From positions 1-62,011 of the forward strand of contig RFSE01000014.1 of the NCBI GenBank assembly GCA_009924135.1: a stretch of DNA of 62,011 nucleotides, given 5' to 3'. This DNA comes from Pseudomonadota bacterium (lineage in GTDB: Bacteria; Verrucomicrobiota; Verrucomicrobiia; Limisphaerales; SXTU01). The position numbers and the translations under genes are program-made. The first letter of the stretch is position 1. Each line of letters opens with the position of its first letter. Under the pieces are notes generated by a model. The model worked only from the letters and a program-made list of their open reading frames with translations. It did not search any database and was not told the origin of the DNA. Positions 51,778-60,098 of this stretch are shown here, one piece after another.

Positions 51778-52941
51778 TCATCCCTGCGCGGGTATCAGCC
51801 GGGCGAACTCCAACCACTGGCGGGTGACTTCAGCCCCGGCCTTGAAGTCGTAGGCGGGCTTCCAGCCGAGGGTCTGCTTGAGCAGCTCATTGGAGAACTC
51901 AATGGGAAAGGCCTCGAGCCGGATGCGGCTCGGATTCGGCATCGGCACGCCCGGCCCCGTGCTGGCGCGCGGGCGCGGCGACATCTTCGCCTTGAAGGCG
52001 AGCACCTTCTCCTCGCCCATGCGGGCCTTCGCCGTTTCCTTCGCCCACACAATGGCGGACTTCACGGCGGGAATCTTGCCAAACTGCCGGTGCAAATCCG
52101 GCGAGACCACCAGCTTGGCGGCGGCGGTGAGGTTGGATTTCAACGTGGGCCGTTGCCTGGCCCAGTACGCGCGCAGTTCGGCGGTGTCGAAGTTCACCGT
52201 CTGTACCGGCTGGCCGAGCATTTCGGCAAAGGTCAGGTTCCATTCGCGCCAGGTGACGGCCTTGTCGGAGTTGACGAAGAACGCCTGGCCGACGCCTTGG
52301 TCCGACGTGATGGCCGCGTGGATGGCCGAACAAACATCATCCACCATCACGGCGTTGCAGACCCACTTGCCCTCGTCGAGCAACCCGATGGTGCCGCCCT
52401 TGGCCTGCTGGATCGCGGCGAGGACGAAGCCACCGTACGGTCCGTAAACCACCGTGGGCCGGAGGATGATGGCGGGCAGGCCGTAGCGGTCGATGGCGCG
52501 GCGCACGAGCCGTTCCTCCTTCGCCTTGGACACGACGTAGGTGCTCTCGTCGTGCCGGACGATGGGCGCGGTGGCCTCGTGGCAGCTTTCCGGGCCGGGG
52601 TTCGACCCGTGGACGGACATCGAGCTGATGTGGACGAAGCGCTTCACCTTCGAGTGCAACGCAGCGGCGATGACGTTCGCGGTTTCCTTGGGAGCGAGGT
52701 GGTCTTCGCCGTGGGCGAGATGAACCAGCGTGTCGCAGCCTTCGAGGGCTTTCAGGATGGTGTCCACCTTGCCGAGGTCGCCGGGAATCATCTCGGTGTC
52801 CAGCCGGGCAATGCGCGTGGCGTGGGTGTAATTACGCACCAGCGCGCGATACGGGAGCTTCCAATGAAGTTTCAACCGTTCGCACAGCCGCGTGCCGATG
52901 AAGCCCGTCGCGCCGGTGAGGAGGATTTTGGAAGGAGTCAT
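51778..52941 (-). CDS. NAD-dependent epimerase/dehydratase (extended SDR)
   Basis: The protein has about 387 residues. The N-terminal Rossmann motif KILLTGATGFIGTRL (GxxGxxG) is followed by HLAHGED, the catalytic region ISSMSVHGS and the Y-x-x-x-K motif YVVSKAKEE, then ILRPTVVYGP. This defines an extended short-chain dehydrogenase acting on nucleotide sugars or related substrates. The C-terminal 120 residues extend beyond the usual fold. ATG 52941 is directly before the Rossmann strand. The upstream 157 nt hold heptamer repeats and then the Gfo/Idh/MocA gene, so the two may be co-transcribed. Confidence 0.88.
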   Translation of the reverse strand: MTPSKILLTGATGFIGTRLCERLKLHWKLPYRALVRNYTHATRIARLDTEMIPGDLGKVDTILKALEGCDTLVHLAHGEDHLAPKETANVIAAALHSKVKRFVHISSMSVHGSNPGPESCHEATAPIVRHDESTYVVSKAKEERLVRRAIDRYGLPAIILRPTVVYGPYGGFVLAAIQQAKGGTIGLLDEGKWVCNAVMVDDVCSAIHAAITSDQGVGQAFFVNSDKAVTWREWNLTFAEMLGQPVQTVNFDTAELRAYWARQRPTLKSNLTAAAKLVVSPDLHRQFGKIPAVKSAIVWAKETAKARMGEEKVLAFKAKMSPRPRASTGPGVPMPNPSRIRLEAFPIEFSNELLKQTLGWKPAYDFKAGAEVTRQWLEFARLIPAQG

Positions 52942-52953
52942 GCGGTGGGGAAA

Positions 52954-52987
52954 TTCCAAGCTCCAAGCTCCAAGCTCCAAGCTCCAA
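52954..52987. repeat. Heptamer array CTCCAAG
   Basis: About five units of CTCCAAG in tandem lie 12 nt upstream of the epimerase start codon. The complementary array TTGGAGC lies at 53045-53100, so the pair could fold into one stem enclosing the region. Confidence 0.75.
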
Positions 52988-53044
52988 CCAATACGGATGA
53001 ATGAGCGGTTTGGGACTGGGGTCGGCATCCGGGCCACGTTGCTT

Positions 53045-53100
53045 TTTGGAGCTTGGTCATTGGAGCTTCTTTGGAGCTTGGAGCTTGGGTTTTGGAGCTT
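53045..53100. repeat. Heptamer array TTGGAGC (inverse of 52954-52987)
   Basis: At least five TTGGAGC units, partly interrupted, run up to and into the stop codon of the oxidoreductase gene (53099-53101). They are the reverse complement of the array at 52954-52987. Confidence 0.7.
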
Positions 53101-54121
53101 ACCGGTTCACTTCCACCCACGGCTGCTTCATCGGGGTGCGGGCGGCATAGGCGCGCTTGATGACCGCCAGCGAGAGCATGGCCGCCTCGGCGGTCACCTT
53201 CGGCGTGCCGCGCGTGCGGACGGCCCGGGCGAAGTCCTCGATTTGCAGCAAATACGGGTTCGGGGCCGCGCCCTGGTAGCGCACGCCCAGTTCCAGCGGT
53301 TCGCCGCCCACGGTGCGGGTGACCGTGATCGCGTCGGGATCAAGATACTTCACTTCGGCGGTGCCATGTGAGCCAATGACCCGGATGCCGTTGAACAGGC
53401 CGTGGGTCCAACTGAAGCTCATCCGGCATGGCACGTTGCGGCCCGCGATGGACAGTTTGCCGGTCAAATTCGCGTTGCACTCCACGCCGCCAAACGAATC
53501 GTCCTCGTAGGCGATGTCGCTCACGTCACCGAACAGGTCCACGACCCGGTCCACCAGATGCACGCCGGAATCGAAGAACGCGCCGCCGAGCGTGAGCTTT
53601 TTGTTGAAGTAGGCATCGCTCGTCATGATCCAGCCCATCACGGAGCCGGCCTCGGCGATGACTTCCTGAATCTCACCGATGAGCGGATCGTTCACGATCC
53701 GCCGGAAGACCTCCGTGTTGCGATGGAAGCGCGTCATCAGGCCCACCGCCAGGATGCGGCCGTGTTTCCGGGCGGCCTCGCTCATCAGCCGCGCCTCGGC
53801 GGTGCTCAATGCAATGGGTTTCTCGCATAGCACGTCGATGCCCATCGCCAGCAGTTCGCACGTGACGGGCGCGTGGAATTTCGGCGGCACCGCAACGACC
53901 GCCGCGTCCACATGGCCGGCGAAGTCCTTCACCTCGGCGGTGACCCGCGCATCGGGCAGGACATATTCCTCCTTGGCCAGGGCGGTGTTCTTGGTGACGC
54001 GGTCACACAGGTAGGTGACCTCGATGCTCGGGGACTGGATGAACGCCGGCAGATGCATCTCGCGGGTGACCGCGCCGCAACCGACGATGCCGAGCCGCAC
54101 TGGTTTGGTTGGTTTGCTCAC
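53099..54121 (-). CDS. Gfo/Idh/MocA family oxidoreductase
   Basis: The protein has about 340 residues. The NAD(P)-binding motif LGIVGCGAVTREMHLPAF lies at the N-terminus, then DAAVVAVPPKFHAPVT, and the family signature DVLCEKPIALSTAEARLM with the catalytic Lys in EKP. The C-terminal domain has GAFFDSGVHLVDRVVDLFGD. Such enzymes oxidise or reduce sugars and inositols. GTG 54121 places the Rossmann motif at the usual distance; ATG 54172 adds 17 residues without homologous look. The epimerase gene follows on the same strand, suggesting joint sugar modification. Confidence 0.88.
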   Translation of the reverse strand: MSKPTKPVRLGIVGCGAVTREMHLPAFIQSPSIEVTYLCDRVTKNTALAKEEYVLPDARVTAEVKDFAGHVDAAVVAVPPKFHAPVTCELLAMGIDVLCEKPIALSTAEARLMSEAARKHGRILAVGLMTRFHRNTEVFRRIVNDPLIGEIQEVIAEAGSVMGWIMTSDAYFNKKLTLGGAFFDSGVHLVDRVVDLFGDVSDIAYEDDSFGGVECNANLTGKLSIAGRNVPCRMSFSWTHGLFNGIRVIGSHGTAEVKYLDPDAITVTRTVGGEPLELGVRYQGAAPNPYLLQIEDFARAVRTRGTPKVTAEAAMLSLAVIKRAYAARTPMKQPWVEVNR

Positions 54122-54584
54122 GATGCCAGAATCAAAATCGCCGCGCTGAAAACGAAGAGTGAAGTAAGGCATTTGCGGGACTGCGGCAAGCCGACAATCA
54201 CGAAAGGCTGCATAAGGGGGCGCAGCTCAGTTTTTTTTCCGGTGTTATTCGAACCGTGGATTGGACGAGGGCGGACGAAGGTGCTCCCTCTCCCCCATCG
54301 GGGGAGAGGGCCGGGGTGAGGGGGCAAGCCGCACGAATAGAAAGAACGGTCCTAAGCGCAAGCAGCCCGCCCCCTCTCCCTAACCCTCTCCCCCGATGGG
54401 GGGAGAGGGAACCTGAGCGCGAGCAGCGTCAGCCAGAGTCTTCCAACTGGCGGCGATTTCCACTGCGTTCTTCGCGTACCGATGGTTCCTTCATCGGGAC
54501 ACTTGCAAGAAACTGAGCTGCGCGCCTGCATCCGGGTCTGCTTTTCGCTTGAGCTTTGCGCGGTGAACTTTGAGCTTCGTCGCG
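54122..54584. other. Divergent intergenic region with inverted repeat pair
   Basis: About 460 nt between the oxidoreductase and modB-like genes. The centre is an inverted pair of short palindromes (54283-54412). Apart from that I see no gene or RNA. The promoters for both directions must be here but cannot be pinned. Confidence 0.5.
54283..54412. repeat. Inverted pair of CTCTCCCC-GGGGAGAG palindromes
   Basis: Copy at 54283-54323 (CTCCCTCTCCCCCATCGGGG...) and an inverted copy at 54371-54412 share about 40 nt. Both match the module at 1-45. Each is a hairpin, and together they form a larger inverted repeat with a loop of about 47 nt. Confidence 0.7.
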
Positions 54585-55373
54585 ATGTCATCGCCCCTCC
54601 AACGCGTTTCGCCCTTCTGGGTCTCGCTGGGCGCCGTGGCCGGCCTGTATCTGTTCTTCCTGCTGGCCATGCTCACGGCCACGGCGTGCTACACCACGCC
54701 GGGCAAGCTCATCGAGGCGCTGGCCAAACGCGAAATCCAGCACTCCATCGGGCTGAGCCTGCTTACCTGCACCGTGACCGCACTCCTCTCGCTGCTGCTG
54801 GCGGTGCCGGTCGGCTACCTGCTGGCGCGGGCGCGTTTCCCGGGCAAGCCCTGGCTCGAAGCCGCACTGGACATCCCCATCGTGCTCCCGCCGATGGTCA
54901 TGGGCCTTTGCCTGCTCATCCTCTTTCAGACCCGCTTCGGCCAGTTCATTGAGCACTTCATGCCGTTCACGTACACCGTGTTCGGCGTGGTACTCGCACA
55001 GTTCACCATCGGCGCGGCTTTCGCGGTGCGGACAATGCGCCACACGTTCGACCACCTGTCTTCCCGGCCTGAAGATGTCGCCATGACGCTGGGCTGCACG
55101 CGGGCGCAGGCGGTCTGGCGCGTCACGTTGCCTGCCGCGCGGCGCGGGATGTTTGCGGCTGCCAGTGTGGCGTGGGCACGCAGTCTGGGGGAATTCGGTC
55201 CCATCCTCGTCTTCGCCGGAGCGACGCGCATGAAGACCGAAGTATTACCAACGACCGTCTGGCTCGAACTCAGCGTGGGCAATCTCGAAGCCGCCGTGGC
55301 CGTAAGCCTGCTCATGGTGCTCTGCGCGATGCTCGTGCTCGCGGCGGTGAAATGGCTGGGGGAAGAGGTATGA
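54585..55373 (+). CDS. modB: Molybdate-type ABC transporter permease
   Basis: The protein has about 262 residues with six membrane segments (first VSLGAVAGLYLFFLLAMLT). The EAA loop EDVAMTLGCTRAQAVWRVTL contacts the ATPase. DIPIVLPPMVMGL and WARSLGEFGPILVFAGAT are typical of molybdate/tungstate/sulfate permeases; LGEFGPILVFAG is close to ModB. The modC-like ATPase gene is 109 nt downstream. No periplasmic binding protein (modA) is in view, so the substrate is inferred. ATG 54585 was chosen. Confidence 0.85.
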   Translation: MSSPLQRVSPFWVSLGAVAGLYLFFLLAMLTATACYTTPGKLIEALAKREIQHSIGLSLLTCTVTALLSLLLAVPVGYLLARARFPGKPWLEAALDIPIVLPPMVMGLCLLILFQTRFGQFIEHFMPFTYTVFGVVLAQFTIGAAFAVRTMRHTFDHLSSRPEDVAMTLGCTRAQAVWRVTLPAARRGMFAAASVAWARSLGEFGPILVFAGATRMKTEVLPTTVWLELSVGNLEAAVAVSLLMVLCAMLVLAAVKWLGEEV

Positions 55374-55378
55374 AAAAG

Positions 55379-55469
55379 GTTTCAGGTTTCAGGTTTCAGG
55401 TTTCAGGTGATGCCGCAGACGGCCCGGCACCCGGACTGAACACTGAACACTGGCTGCTGAATACTTTCA
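55379..55469 (+). repeat. Two heptamer arrays between modB and modC
   Basis: Four exact GTTTCAG units lie at 55379-55406. A second array with units ACTGAAC, ACTGAAC, ACTGGCT, GCTGAAT, ACTTTCA lies at 55435-55469. The second array ends just before TGGAGG, the ribosome-binding site of modC. Confidence 0.75.
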
Positions 55470-55482
55470 GTGGAGGTTTCGC

Positions 55483-56130
55483 GTGATCCGCTTTGAGACC
55501 ATAGCCTGGCACGCCGGGGCCTTCCGGTTGGAGAACATCTCATTCACCGTGCCCGCTGGTCGCTACGCCGTGCTCATGGGGCGGACGGGCTGCGGCAAGA
55601 CGACCTTGCTCGAAATCCTCTGTGGCCTGCGCCGTCCAGCTGGGGGGCGGGTCTTCATCGGTGAACGGGACGTCACGGACCTGCCGCCGGGCGAACGGGG
55701 CATCGGCTATGTGCCGCAGGACGGGGCGATGTTTCCCACGATGACCGTCCGCGAACAGGTCGGTTTTGCGCTGGCAATCCGCCAGCGACCGCCGCCGGAA
55801 ATCGCCGCGCGCGTGAAGGAGCTTTCCGACAGCCTGGGCATCGCGCACCTGCTCGACCGCCGGCCGCAGCATCTCTCCGGTGGTGAGCGTCAACGCGTCG
55901 CCTTGGGACGTGCGCTGGCCGCCAAACCGAGCGTGCTGCTCCTGGACGAACCGCTCTCGGCGCTGGACGAAGAGCTGCGCGACGACCTCGCCGCGCTGCT
56001 CAAGCGGGTGCAACGTGAACAAGGGCTTACGGCGTTGCACATCACCCATAGCCAGCACGAGGCCGAACAACTGGCGGACGTGCGGTTCCGCATGGCAGCC
56101 GCCGGTGTGACGGAGGTGCGCCAACCCTAG
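55483..56130 (+). CDS. modC: ABC transporter ATP-binding protein, ModC-like
   Basis: The 215-residue ATPase has Walker A MGRTGCGKTTLLE, Q-loop VPQDGAMFP, signature HLSGGERQRVALGRA, Walker B VLLLDEPLSALDE and H-loop HITHSQHEAE. It lacks the C-terminal molybdate-binding (MOP) domain of full-length ModC. GTG 55483 is the start, preceded by a clear GGAGG at 55473-55477. It energises the permease encoded just upstream. Confidence 0.85.
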   Translation: MIRFETIAWHAGAFRLENISFTVPAGRYAVLMGRTGCGKTTLLEILCGLRRPAGGRVFIGERDVTDLPPGERGIGYVPQDGAMFPTMTVREQVGFALAIRQRPPPEIAARVKELSDSLGIAHLLDRRPQHLSGGERQRVALGRALAAKPSVLLLDEPLSALDEELRDDLAALLKRVQREQGLTALHITHSQHEAEQLADVRFRMAAAGVTEVRQP

Positions 56131-56142
56131 CAGTGGTTGAAC

Positions 56143-56871
56143 TCACCACCAACCGTTGGTCATATCGGGAGGAGGGGTCAGGGGCGTGACCGTTCCGTAG
56201 GTTTCGTAGAGCAGGGGGAACTTGAAGAATTCACCGTGACCATCGGCAAAAAAGAGCGGCACGCGCCGTTCCCCCCGGTAGTTGTGCCATTCGGTGGCGG
56301 TCAACAAGGTGTTCCGATCACGATGCCAGATGTAGTCACCGAAGATGAGTTTTGTGGTGGGTGACGCAGCAAAATCCGGATCCCTGCTTGAGCCAGCCAC
56401 CGTCGCGGCGGTCACGTGCATCGTCTGATAGCGGTCCGTGTTCCACTGGACCGAATAGCTGCTCCCATAGGCGTCGTAGCAATTCTTCATGTTCCAGACC
56501 GCGTCTCCGGCATCGGAGGGGCAGCGGTAGCTCTTCGTGTCCCCGGAATAGCGGTTTAGCGGACGGCTGGTATCAATGATGTTTCCGACCGGGTTGGGCG
56601 GTGCTGACGTGCCGGCCTTGCCACCCCAGTCATTCCACTGGTTGTGGACCGGATAGAGGTCATCGTGGTCACCATTATACACCTTGAACGCGAGGCCGAT
56701 CTGTTTGACGTTGTTGACGCACTGGATTTGCTTGGCCTTGCCTTTGGCCTTGGCCAATGCAGGCAACAGCATGCCTGCCAGGATCGCGATGATCGCGATG
56801 ACGACGAGCAGTTCAATCAGGGTGAAGGCGGCACGGACGTGCCAATCGCAGGTATGGCGATTTGAGGGCAT
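56143..56871 (-). CDS. Type II secretion/prepilin-like protein (DUF1559-like)
   Basis: The protein has about 242 residues. The N-terminus has a short basic leader, then [20 protein letters not shown], the prepilin class III signal with Glu at position 5 of the mature helix. The C-terminal half has [13 protein letters not shown], the FADGH word of verrucomicrobial and planctomycete pseudopilins. It is likely cleaved by a prepilin peptidase and exported. Many such genes occur per genome in these phyla; the role is unknown. It is convergent with modC (12 nt). Confidence 0.85.
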   Translation of the reverse strand: MPSNRHTCDWHVRAAFTLIELLVVIAIIAILAGMLLPALAKAKGKAKQIQCVNNVKQIGLAFKVYNGDHDDLYPVHNQWNDWGGKAGTSAPPNPVGNIIDTSRPLNRYSGDTKSYRCPSDAGDAVWNMKNCYDAYGSSYSVQWNTDRYQTMHVTAATVAGSSRDPDFAASPTTKLIFGDYIWHRDRNTLLTATEWHNYRGERRVPLFFADGHGEFFKFPLLYETYGTVTPLTPPPDMTNGWW

Positions 56872-56977
56872 GGCTGATTTTTGGCTTATGAAAAGCATTA
56901 GCAGCCCGGCCCGGTTTGCGCAAGCCCTGAAGTAACGCCCGCTTGCGGTGACGGCGGGACGCTTCCAAACTCGCCGC

Positions 56978-57745
56978 ATGAGCTTGCCCGAACTCACGCC
57001 GGAAGAACGCGCCACCTACGAGTGGCAGATGTGGCTGCCGGGCTTTGGCGAGGCCGCGCAACGCCGGCTCAAAGGTGCGTCCGTGCTTATCTCCCGGGTG
57101 GGTGGCCTCGGGGGAAATGTTGCCTATCAGCTCGCGGCGGCGGGCGTGGGTCGGCTGGTGCTGGCGCATGCGGGCAACCTCCGGCGGAGTGACCTGAACC
57201 GTCAATTGCTCCAAACGCACGAAGGGATCGGCCGGCGGCGGATGGACAGCATCGTGCGGCGGTTGCACGAGCTGAATCCCCGGCTCGAAATCACTGCGGT
57301 TTCCGAAAACGTCTCGGATGCGAACGCCGCGTCACTCGTGGCCCAAGCGGACGTGATCGTGGATGCCGCGCCGCTGTTCGAGGAGCGCCTCGCGCTGAAC
57401 CGGGCCGCCTTCGCGGCGCGCAAGCCCATGATCGAGTGCGCCGTGTACGCCTTTGAGGCGCACCTCACCACGTTCATTCCGGGCCGCACTGGCTGCCTGC
57501 AATGTCTCGTGCCGGAAGTGCCGCCGGAGTGGAAGCGCCAGTTCCCCGTGCTCGGGGCGGTCAGCGGCACGGCGGGTTGTCTGGGCGCGGTGGAGGTGGT
57601 GAAGGTGCTTACCGGGCTGGGTGAACCGCTCGCCGGCACCCGCCTGGTGATGGATCTGGGCACCATGCAATTTCGCCGGCTCAAGCTGGCGCAGCGCGCG
57701 GATTGCCCGGTATGCAGGATCGGGAACGTGCCCGCCTCAGCCTAG
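56978..57745 (+). CDS. ThiF/MoeB/HesA family E1-like enzyme (diverged)
   Basis: The protein has about 255 residues. The ATP-binding loop [19 protein letters not shown] is present, and [19 protein letters not shown] matches the R-Q helix. The acidic residue usually following the second strand (LDxD in MoeB) is replaced by AHAG, and the D-C-T-D-N motif is DAAPLF, so ATP handling may be unusual. GRTGCLQC and CPVC form the zinc site. The family adenylates the C-terminus of small sulfur carriers (MoaD/ThiS). Proximity to molybdate transport genes fits molybdenum cofactor synthesis, but this is inference. Confidence 0.8.
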   Translation: MSLPELTPEERATYEWQMWLPGFGEAAQRRLKGASVLISRVGGLGGNVAYQLAAAGVGRLVLAHAGNLRRSDLNRQLLQTHEGIGRRRMDSIVRRLHELNPRLEITAVSENVSDANAASLVAQADVIVDAAPLFEERLALNRAAFAARKPMIECAVYAFEAHLTTFIPGRTGCLQCLVPEVPPEWKRQFPVLGAVSGTAGCLGAVEVVKVLTGLGEPLAGTRLVMDLGTMQFRRLKLAQRADCPVCRIGNVPASA

Positions 57746-57815
57746 GCCCTTGTATCGGCAAGGACCGCAACTGCGCCGTTGCCATGCGGTGGGGGGCTCG
57801 CTAGAGTCCCGCGCC

Positions 57816-58088
57816 ATGAAAAACGTTCAGACCGCCCTCGTCCGGATTTCGCTCGTGCTTGCGCTCGCTTCGGGCGCGCTGTTCCTCGCCGGCTGTGAGA
57901 CGCCCTCCGGCGGCAAGGGCCCCGCCACCAACAACGTGGAAGCCCTCAAGACGGCCGCCAATGGTGGCGATGCCGATGCCGCGCTCAAGCTCGGTGACAT
58001 CTACATGAAGGGCAATGGCGTGCCGAAAAACAACGCCGAGGCCGAGATCTGGTACAAGAAGGCCGCCGAGCTCTACCAGAAGAAGTAA
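57816..58088 (+). CDS. Small Sel1-repeat lipoprotein
   Basis: The 90-residue protein has a lipoprotein signal ending LFLAGC, then one Sel1 repeat (AANGGDADAALKLGDIYMKG and AEAEIWYKKAAELY). One repeat is too short for a full solenoid, so it may bind a partner or be a truncated member. ATG 57816 begins the leader. Confidence 0.75.
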   Translation: MKNVQTALVRISLVLALASGALFLAGCETPSGGKGPATNNVEALKTAANGGDADAALKLGDIYMKGNGVPKNNAEAEIWYKKAAELYQKK

Positions 58089-58166
58089 CCGCCAGTCCGA
58101 TCGCTTCCTGCGGTCGATAGCGGATCAGGCCGCCGCCCCTTCCAACGGCGCGTGGCCAGGCAAGTG

Positions 58167-58907
58167 ATGCAACGCGCACACCCCAACCATTACGCCGTTT
58201 TGGGGCTGGATCGCCGTTGCACGGCTGATCAGATCCGCACTGCTTTCCGGGTGCTGGTCCGGCAGTCCCACCCCGACCTGAACCCCAATGCTCCCGCTGC
58301 TGTCGCCCGCACGCAGGAGCTAAACGCTGCTTACGCGGTCCTCAGCGATCCCGAGCGCCGCCGGACCTACGATCAGGAACTCGCGGCCCCGGAAGTTCCG
58401 GTCAAAGGGGCACGCGCAGCTCAGGGCGAGCGCAATGTCAGCCAGGAGGCTCACCTTCGCATCGAGGACCTGCTCCGGGGCACCACGCTGGAGGTGCGTG
58501 TCAACGACCCGGGCAATCCCCAAGGCCCGGAGACCTACCCGCTCGTCGTCCCGCCGGAGACCGCGCCGGGGACCCGTTTTCGCATACCTCGGGTGGGACC
58601 GTTCGCCGGCGGTTTTGTCATGGTGAAAGCCCACGTACGCCCGGACTTCCGGTTCAAGGCGCGCGGTTCGGATTTGCGCTGCGATCTGAAGCTCAAGCCC
58701 GAACGGGCTGCCCAGGGCGGCATGGAAATGATCCGCAGCGCCACCGGCACGATGCTCTCCGTGCGCATCCCGCGCGGCGTCGCACGCGGCGAAATCATCC
58801 GGCTGCCGGGCGAAGGGTTGCCGAAAGCGCGCGGTGGCCGGGGCGACCTGCTCGTGCGGATCACGTATCGGGTCGAAGTGCGCATCTCCCGGCCCTCGGG
58901 CCGGTGA
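58167..58907 (+). CDS. DnaJ/CbpA-like J-domain protein
   Basis: The protein has about 246 residues. The J domain at about residues 5-65 has HYAVLGLDRRCTADQIRTAF and the HPD motif in RQSHPDLNP. It is followed by the C-terminal substrate-binding domain seen in DnaJ and CbpA (LLRGTTLEVRVND, VKAHVRPDFRFKARGSDL, IIRLPGEGLP). There is no Gly/Phe linker and no zinc-finger domain, as in CbpA-type proteins. It would stimulate DnaK. GTG 58152 is an alternative start. Confidence 0.85.
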   Translation: MQRAHPNHYAVLGLDRRCTADQIRTAFRVLVRQSHPDLNPNAPAAVARTQELNAAYAVLSDPERRRTYDQELAAPEVPVKGARAAQGERNVSQEAHLRIEDLLRGTTLEVRVNDPGNPQGPETYPLVVPPETAPGTRFRIPRVGPFAGGFVMVKAHVRPDFRFKARGSDLRCDLKLKPERAAQGGMEMIRSATGTMLSVRIPRGVARGEIIRLPGEGLPKARGGRGDLLVRITYRVEVRISRPSGR

Positions 58908-58918
58908 GCGCACGAAGG

Positions 58919-59084
58919 TGGCGGCAGGCATCCTGCCTGCCGTAGAGCCGTGGCTTCCAGCCCGGCGGAAGAAAACACCCGGCACCCCGAGCACTCACGC
59001 ATAACCACACACCGTCCGGCTCCTCACGCCATTCCGGGCGGCAAGATGCCGGCCCTCTACGGCAGGCAGGATGCCCGCCGCCAC
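58919..59084. repeat. Palindromic element GTGGCGGCAGGCATCCTGCC...
   Basis: The first 30 nt (from 58919) and last 30 nt (to 59084) pair at 29 of 30 positions. Further in, GGCAAGATGCCGGC and GTGGCTTCCAGCCC are partly self-complementary. The element is 166 bp and occupies the whole gap between the convergent DnaJ-like and HMA-like genes. Confidence 0.75.
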
Positions 59085-59089
59085 GCGTT

Positions 59090-59668
59090 TCACTGTTTGC
59101 CCGGCAATTCCACGCGCGCCTTCTTCAGCGCTTCCTCCAAGGTCTCGCGCTTCGTCTTCGTGGCGTCAATCCACACGATGATGGCGCAGGGTGTGGCGCT
59201 CACGGTGGCGCGCTCCACGCCCTCGAGCTTCGCGACGATGCTGTAGGCGGCGAAACGGCAGCCCTTGCAGTCGAGCACGCCGATGGGGATTTCCACCTTG
59301 GTCAGCTTGTCCGCCGGCACCGTGGACGGCGCGGTGACCGTGAACGTGTTCTTGGACGCCTGGCCGATGAGGCTGCTGACGCGCTCGGTGATCTTCTCAG
59401 GCGTGGGCGGCTGTTTGGGCTTGGCGGTGGGGAAGAGCTTTTCCAATTCGTAGCGCAGCGTGACCTCGGCCTTCGCGGCATCGAGGCTGACCAGCGCCAC
59501 GTCGGGCACGGTCTTCATCACTTCGCGCAAGTCCGCCTCGCGCTCCGGCGCACTCAGGCCGATGAGCCGGTAAGTGCCGGTCTGCTCCTCGGCGTGGAGG
59601 TGCGGCAGGACGAGAAAAAATGCGCAGATAAAACTAACGAAAGAACGCTGAAAGAATGGTGATTTCAT
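59090..59668 (-). CDS. Exported protein with C-terminal heavy-metal-associated-like domain
   Basis: The protein has about 192 residues with a signal peptide. Two HMA-like halves are visible: the N-terminal half GTYRLIGLSAPEREADLREV without Cys, and the C-terminal half with VLDCKGCRFAAYSIVAKLEGV, the CxxC metal site, ending in the usual helix. The pattern suggests a periplasmic metal-binding or sensing protein. The start is 12-15 nt from the stop of the upstream gene. Confidence 0.7.
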   Translation of the reverse strand: MKSPFFQRSFVSFICAFFLVLPHLHAEEQTGTYRLIGLSAPEREADLREVMKTVPDVALVSLDAAKAEVTLRYELEKLFPTAKPKQPPTPEKITERVSSLIGQASKNTFTVTAPSTVPADKLTKVEIPIGVLDCKGCRFAAYSIVAKLEGVERATVSATPCAIIVWIDATKTKRETLEEALKKARVELPGKQ

Positions 59669-59679
59669 CGCATTAAATG

Positions 59680-60054
59680 TCACTTGCCGTTTTCTTTTTT
59701 GAGCTTGTCTGTATCAATTTCCAAATTCTTCAACTGAGCCAACGCTTCTGGATTCCAATCAACGTTATCCAACCACTTCAGCCTTAGCTCGGCCCAACTT
59801 TCTTCCATGGTTTTATACTGCGACCCATCATCACATCCATACTCGGTGCGGCAGCAGGAACAAATATCAAACGAAGCTCCAAGCCCTATGTCCGTAATAC
59901 GGTTGCCTTGTTCATCACACCCATAGCCCGCCCCCCAAGGAGGCTCATCGCTAGGGGAGAGGTCTCCACACACAGGGCAGGGATAACGTCCGTCGTCGTG
60001 TTGTAAGATAGTTACGATTTCATCACTTCCCCGAGGTATTTTGATTCGTCGCAT
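59680..60054 (-). CDS. Cys-rich CPCC-like zinc protein, AT-richer than its surroundings
   Basis: The 124-residue protein has YPCPVCGDLSPSDEPPWG and FDICSCCRTEYGCDD, a four-Cys or six-Cys zinc module similar to the Cys-rich CPCC family. Several members sit as immunity-like proteins beside polymorphic toxins, but no toxin is next to this one. Base composition and codon use are clearly more AT-rich than in neighbours, suggesting recent acquisition. Its stop lies just before the HMA-like gene. Confidence 0.7.
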   Translation of the reverse strand: MRRIKIPRGSDEIVTILQHDDGRYPCPVCGDLSPSDEPPWGAGYGCDEQGNRITDIGLGASFDICSCCRTEYGCDDGSQYKTMEESWAELRLKWLDNVDWNPEALAQLKNLEIDTDKLKKENGK

Positions 60055-60098
60055 GGGCTTACTTTTGGTGCTTGTTGTGACAGAAACCCATAAACGAC

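Noticed and set aside
52954-53100. CRISPR array
   Set aside because: Units are 7 nt in direct tandem without spacers, and no cas genes are present; this is a heptamer repeat.
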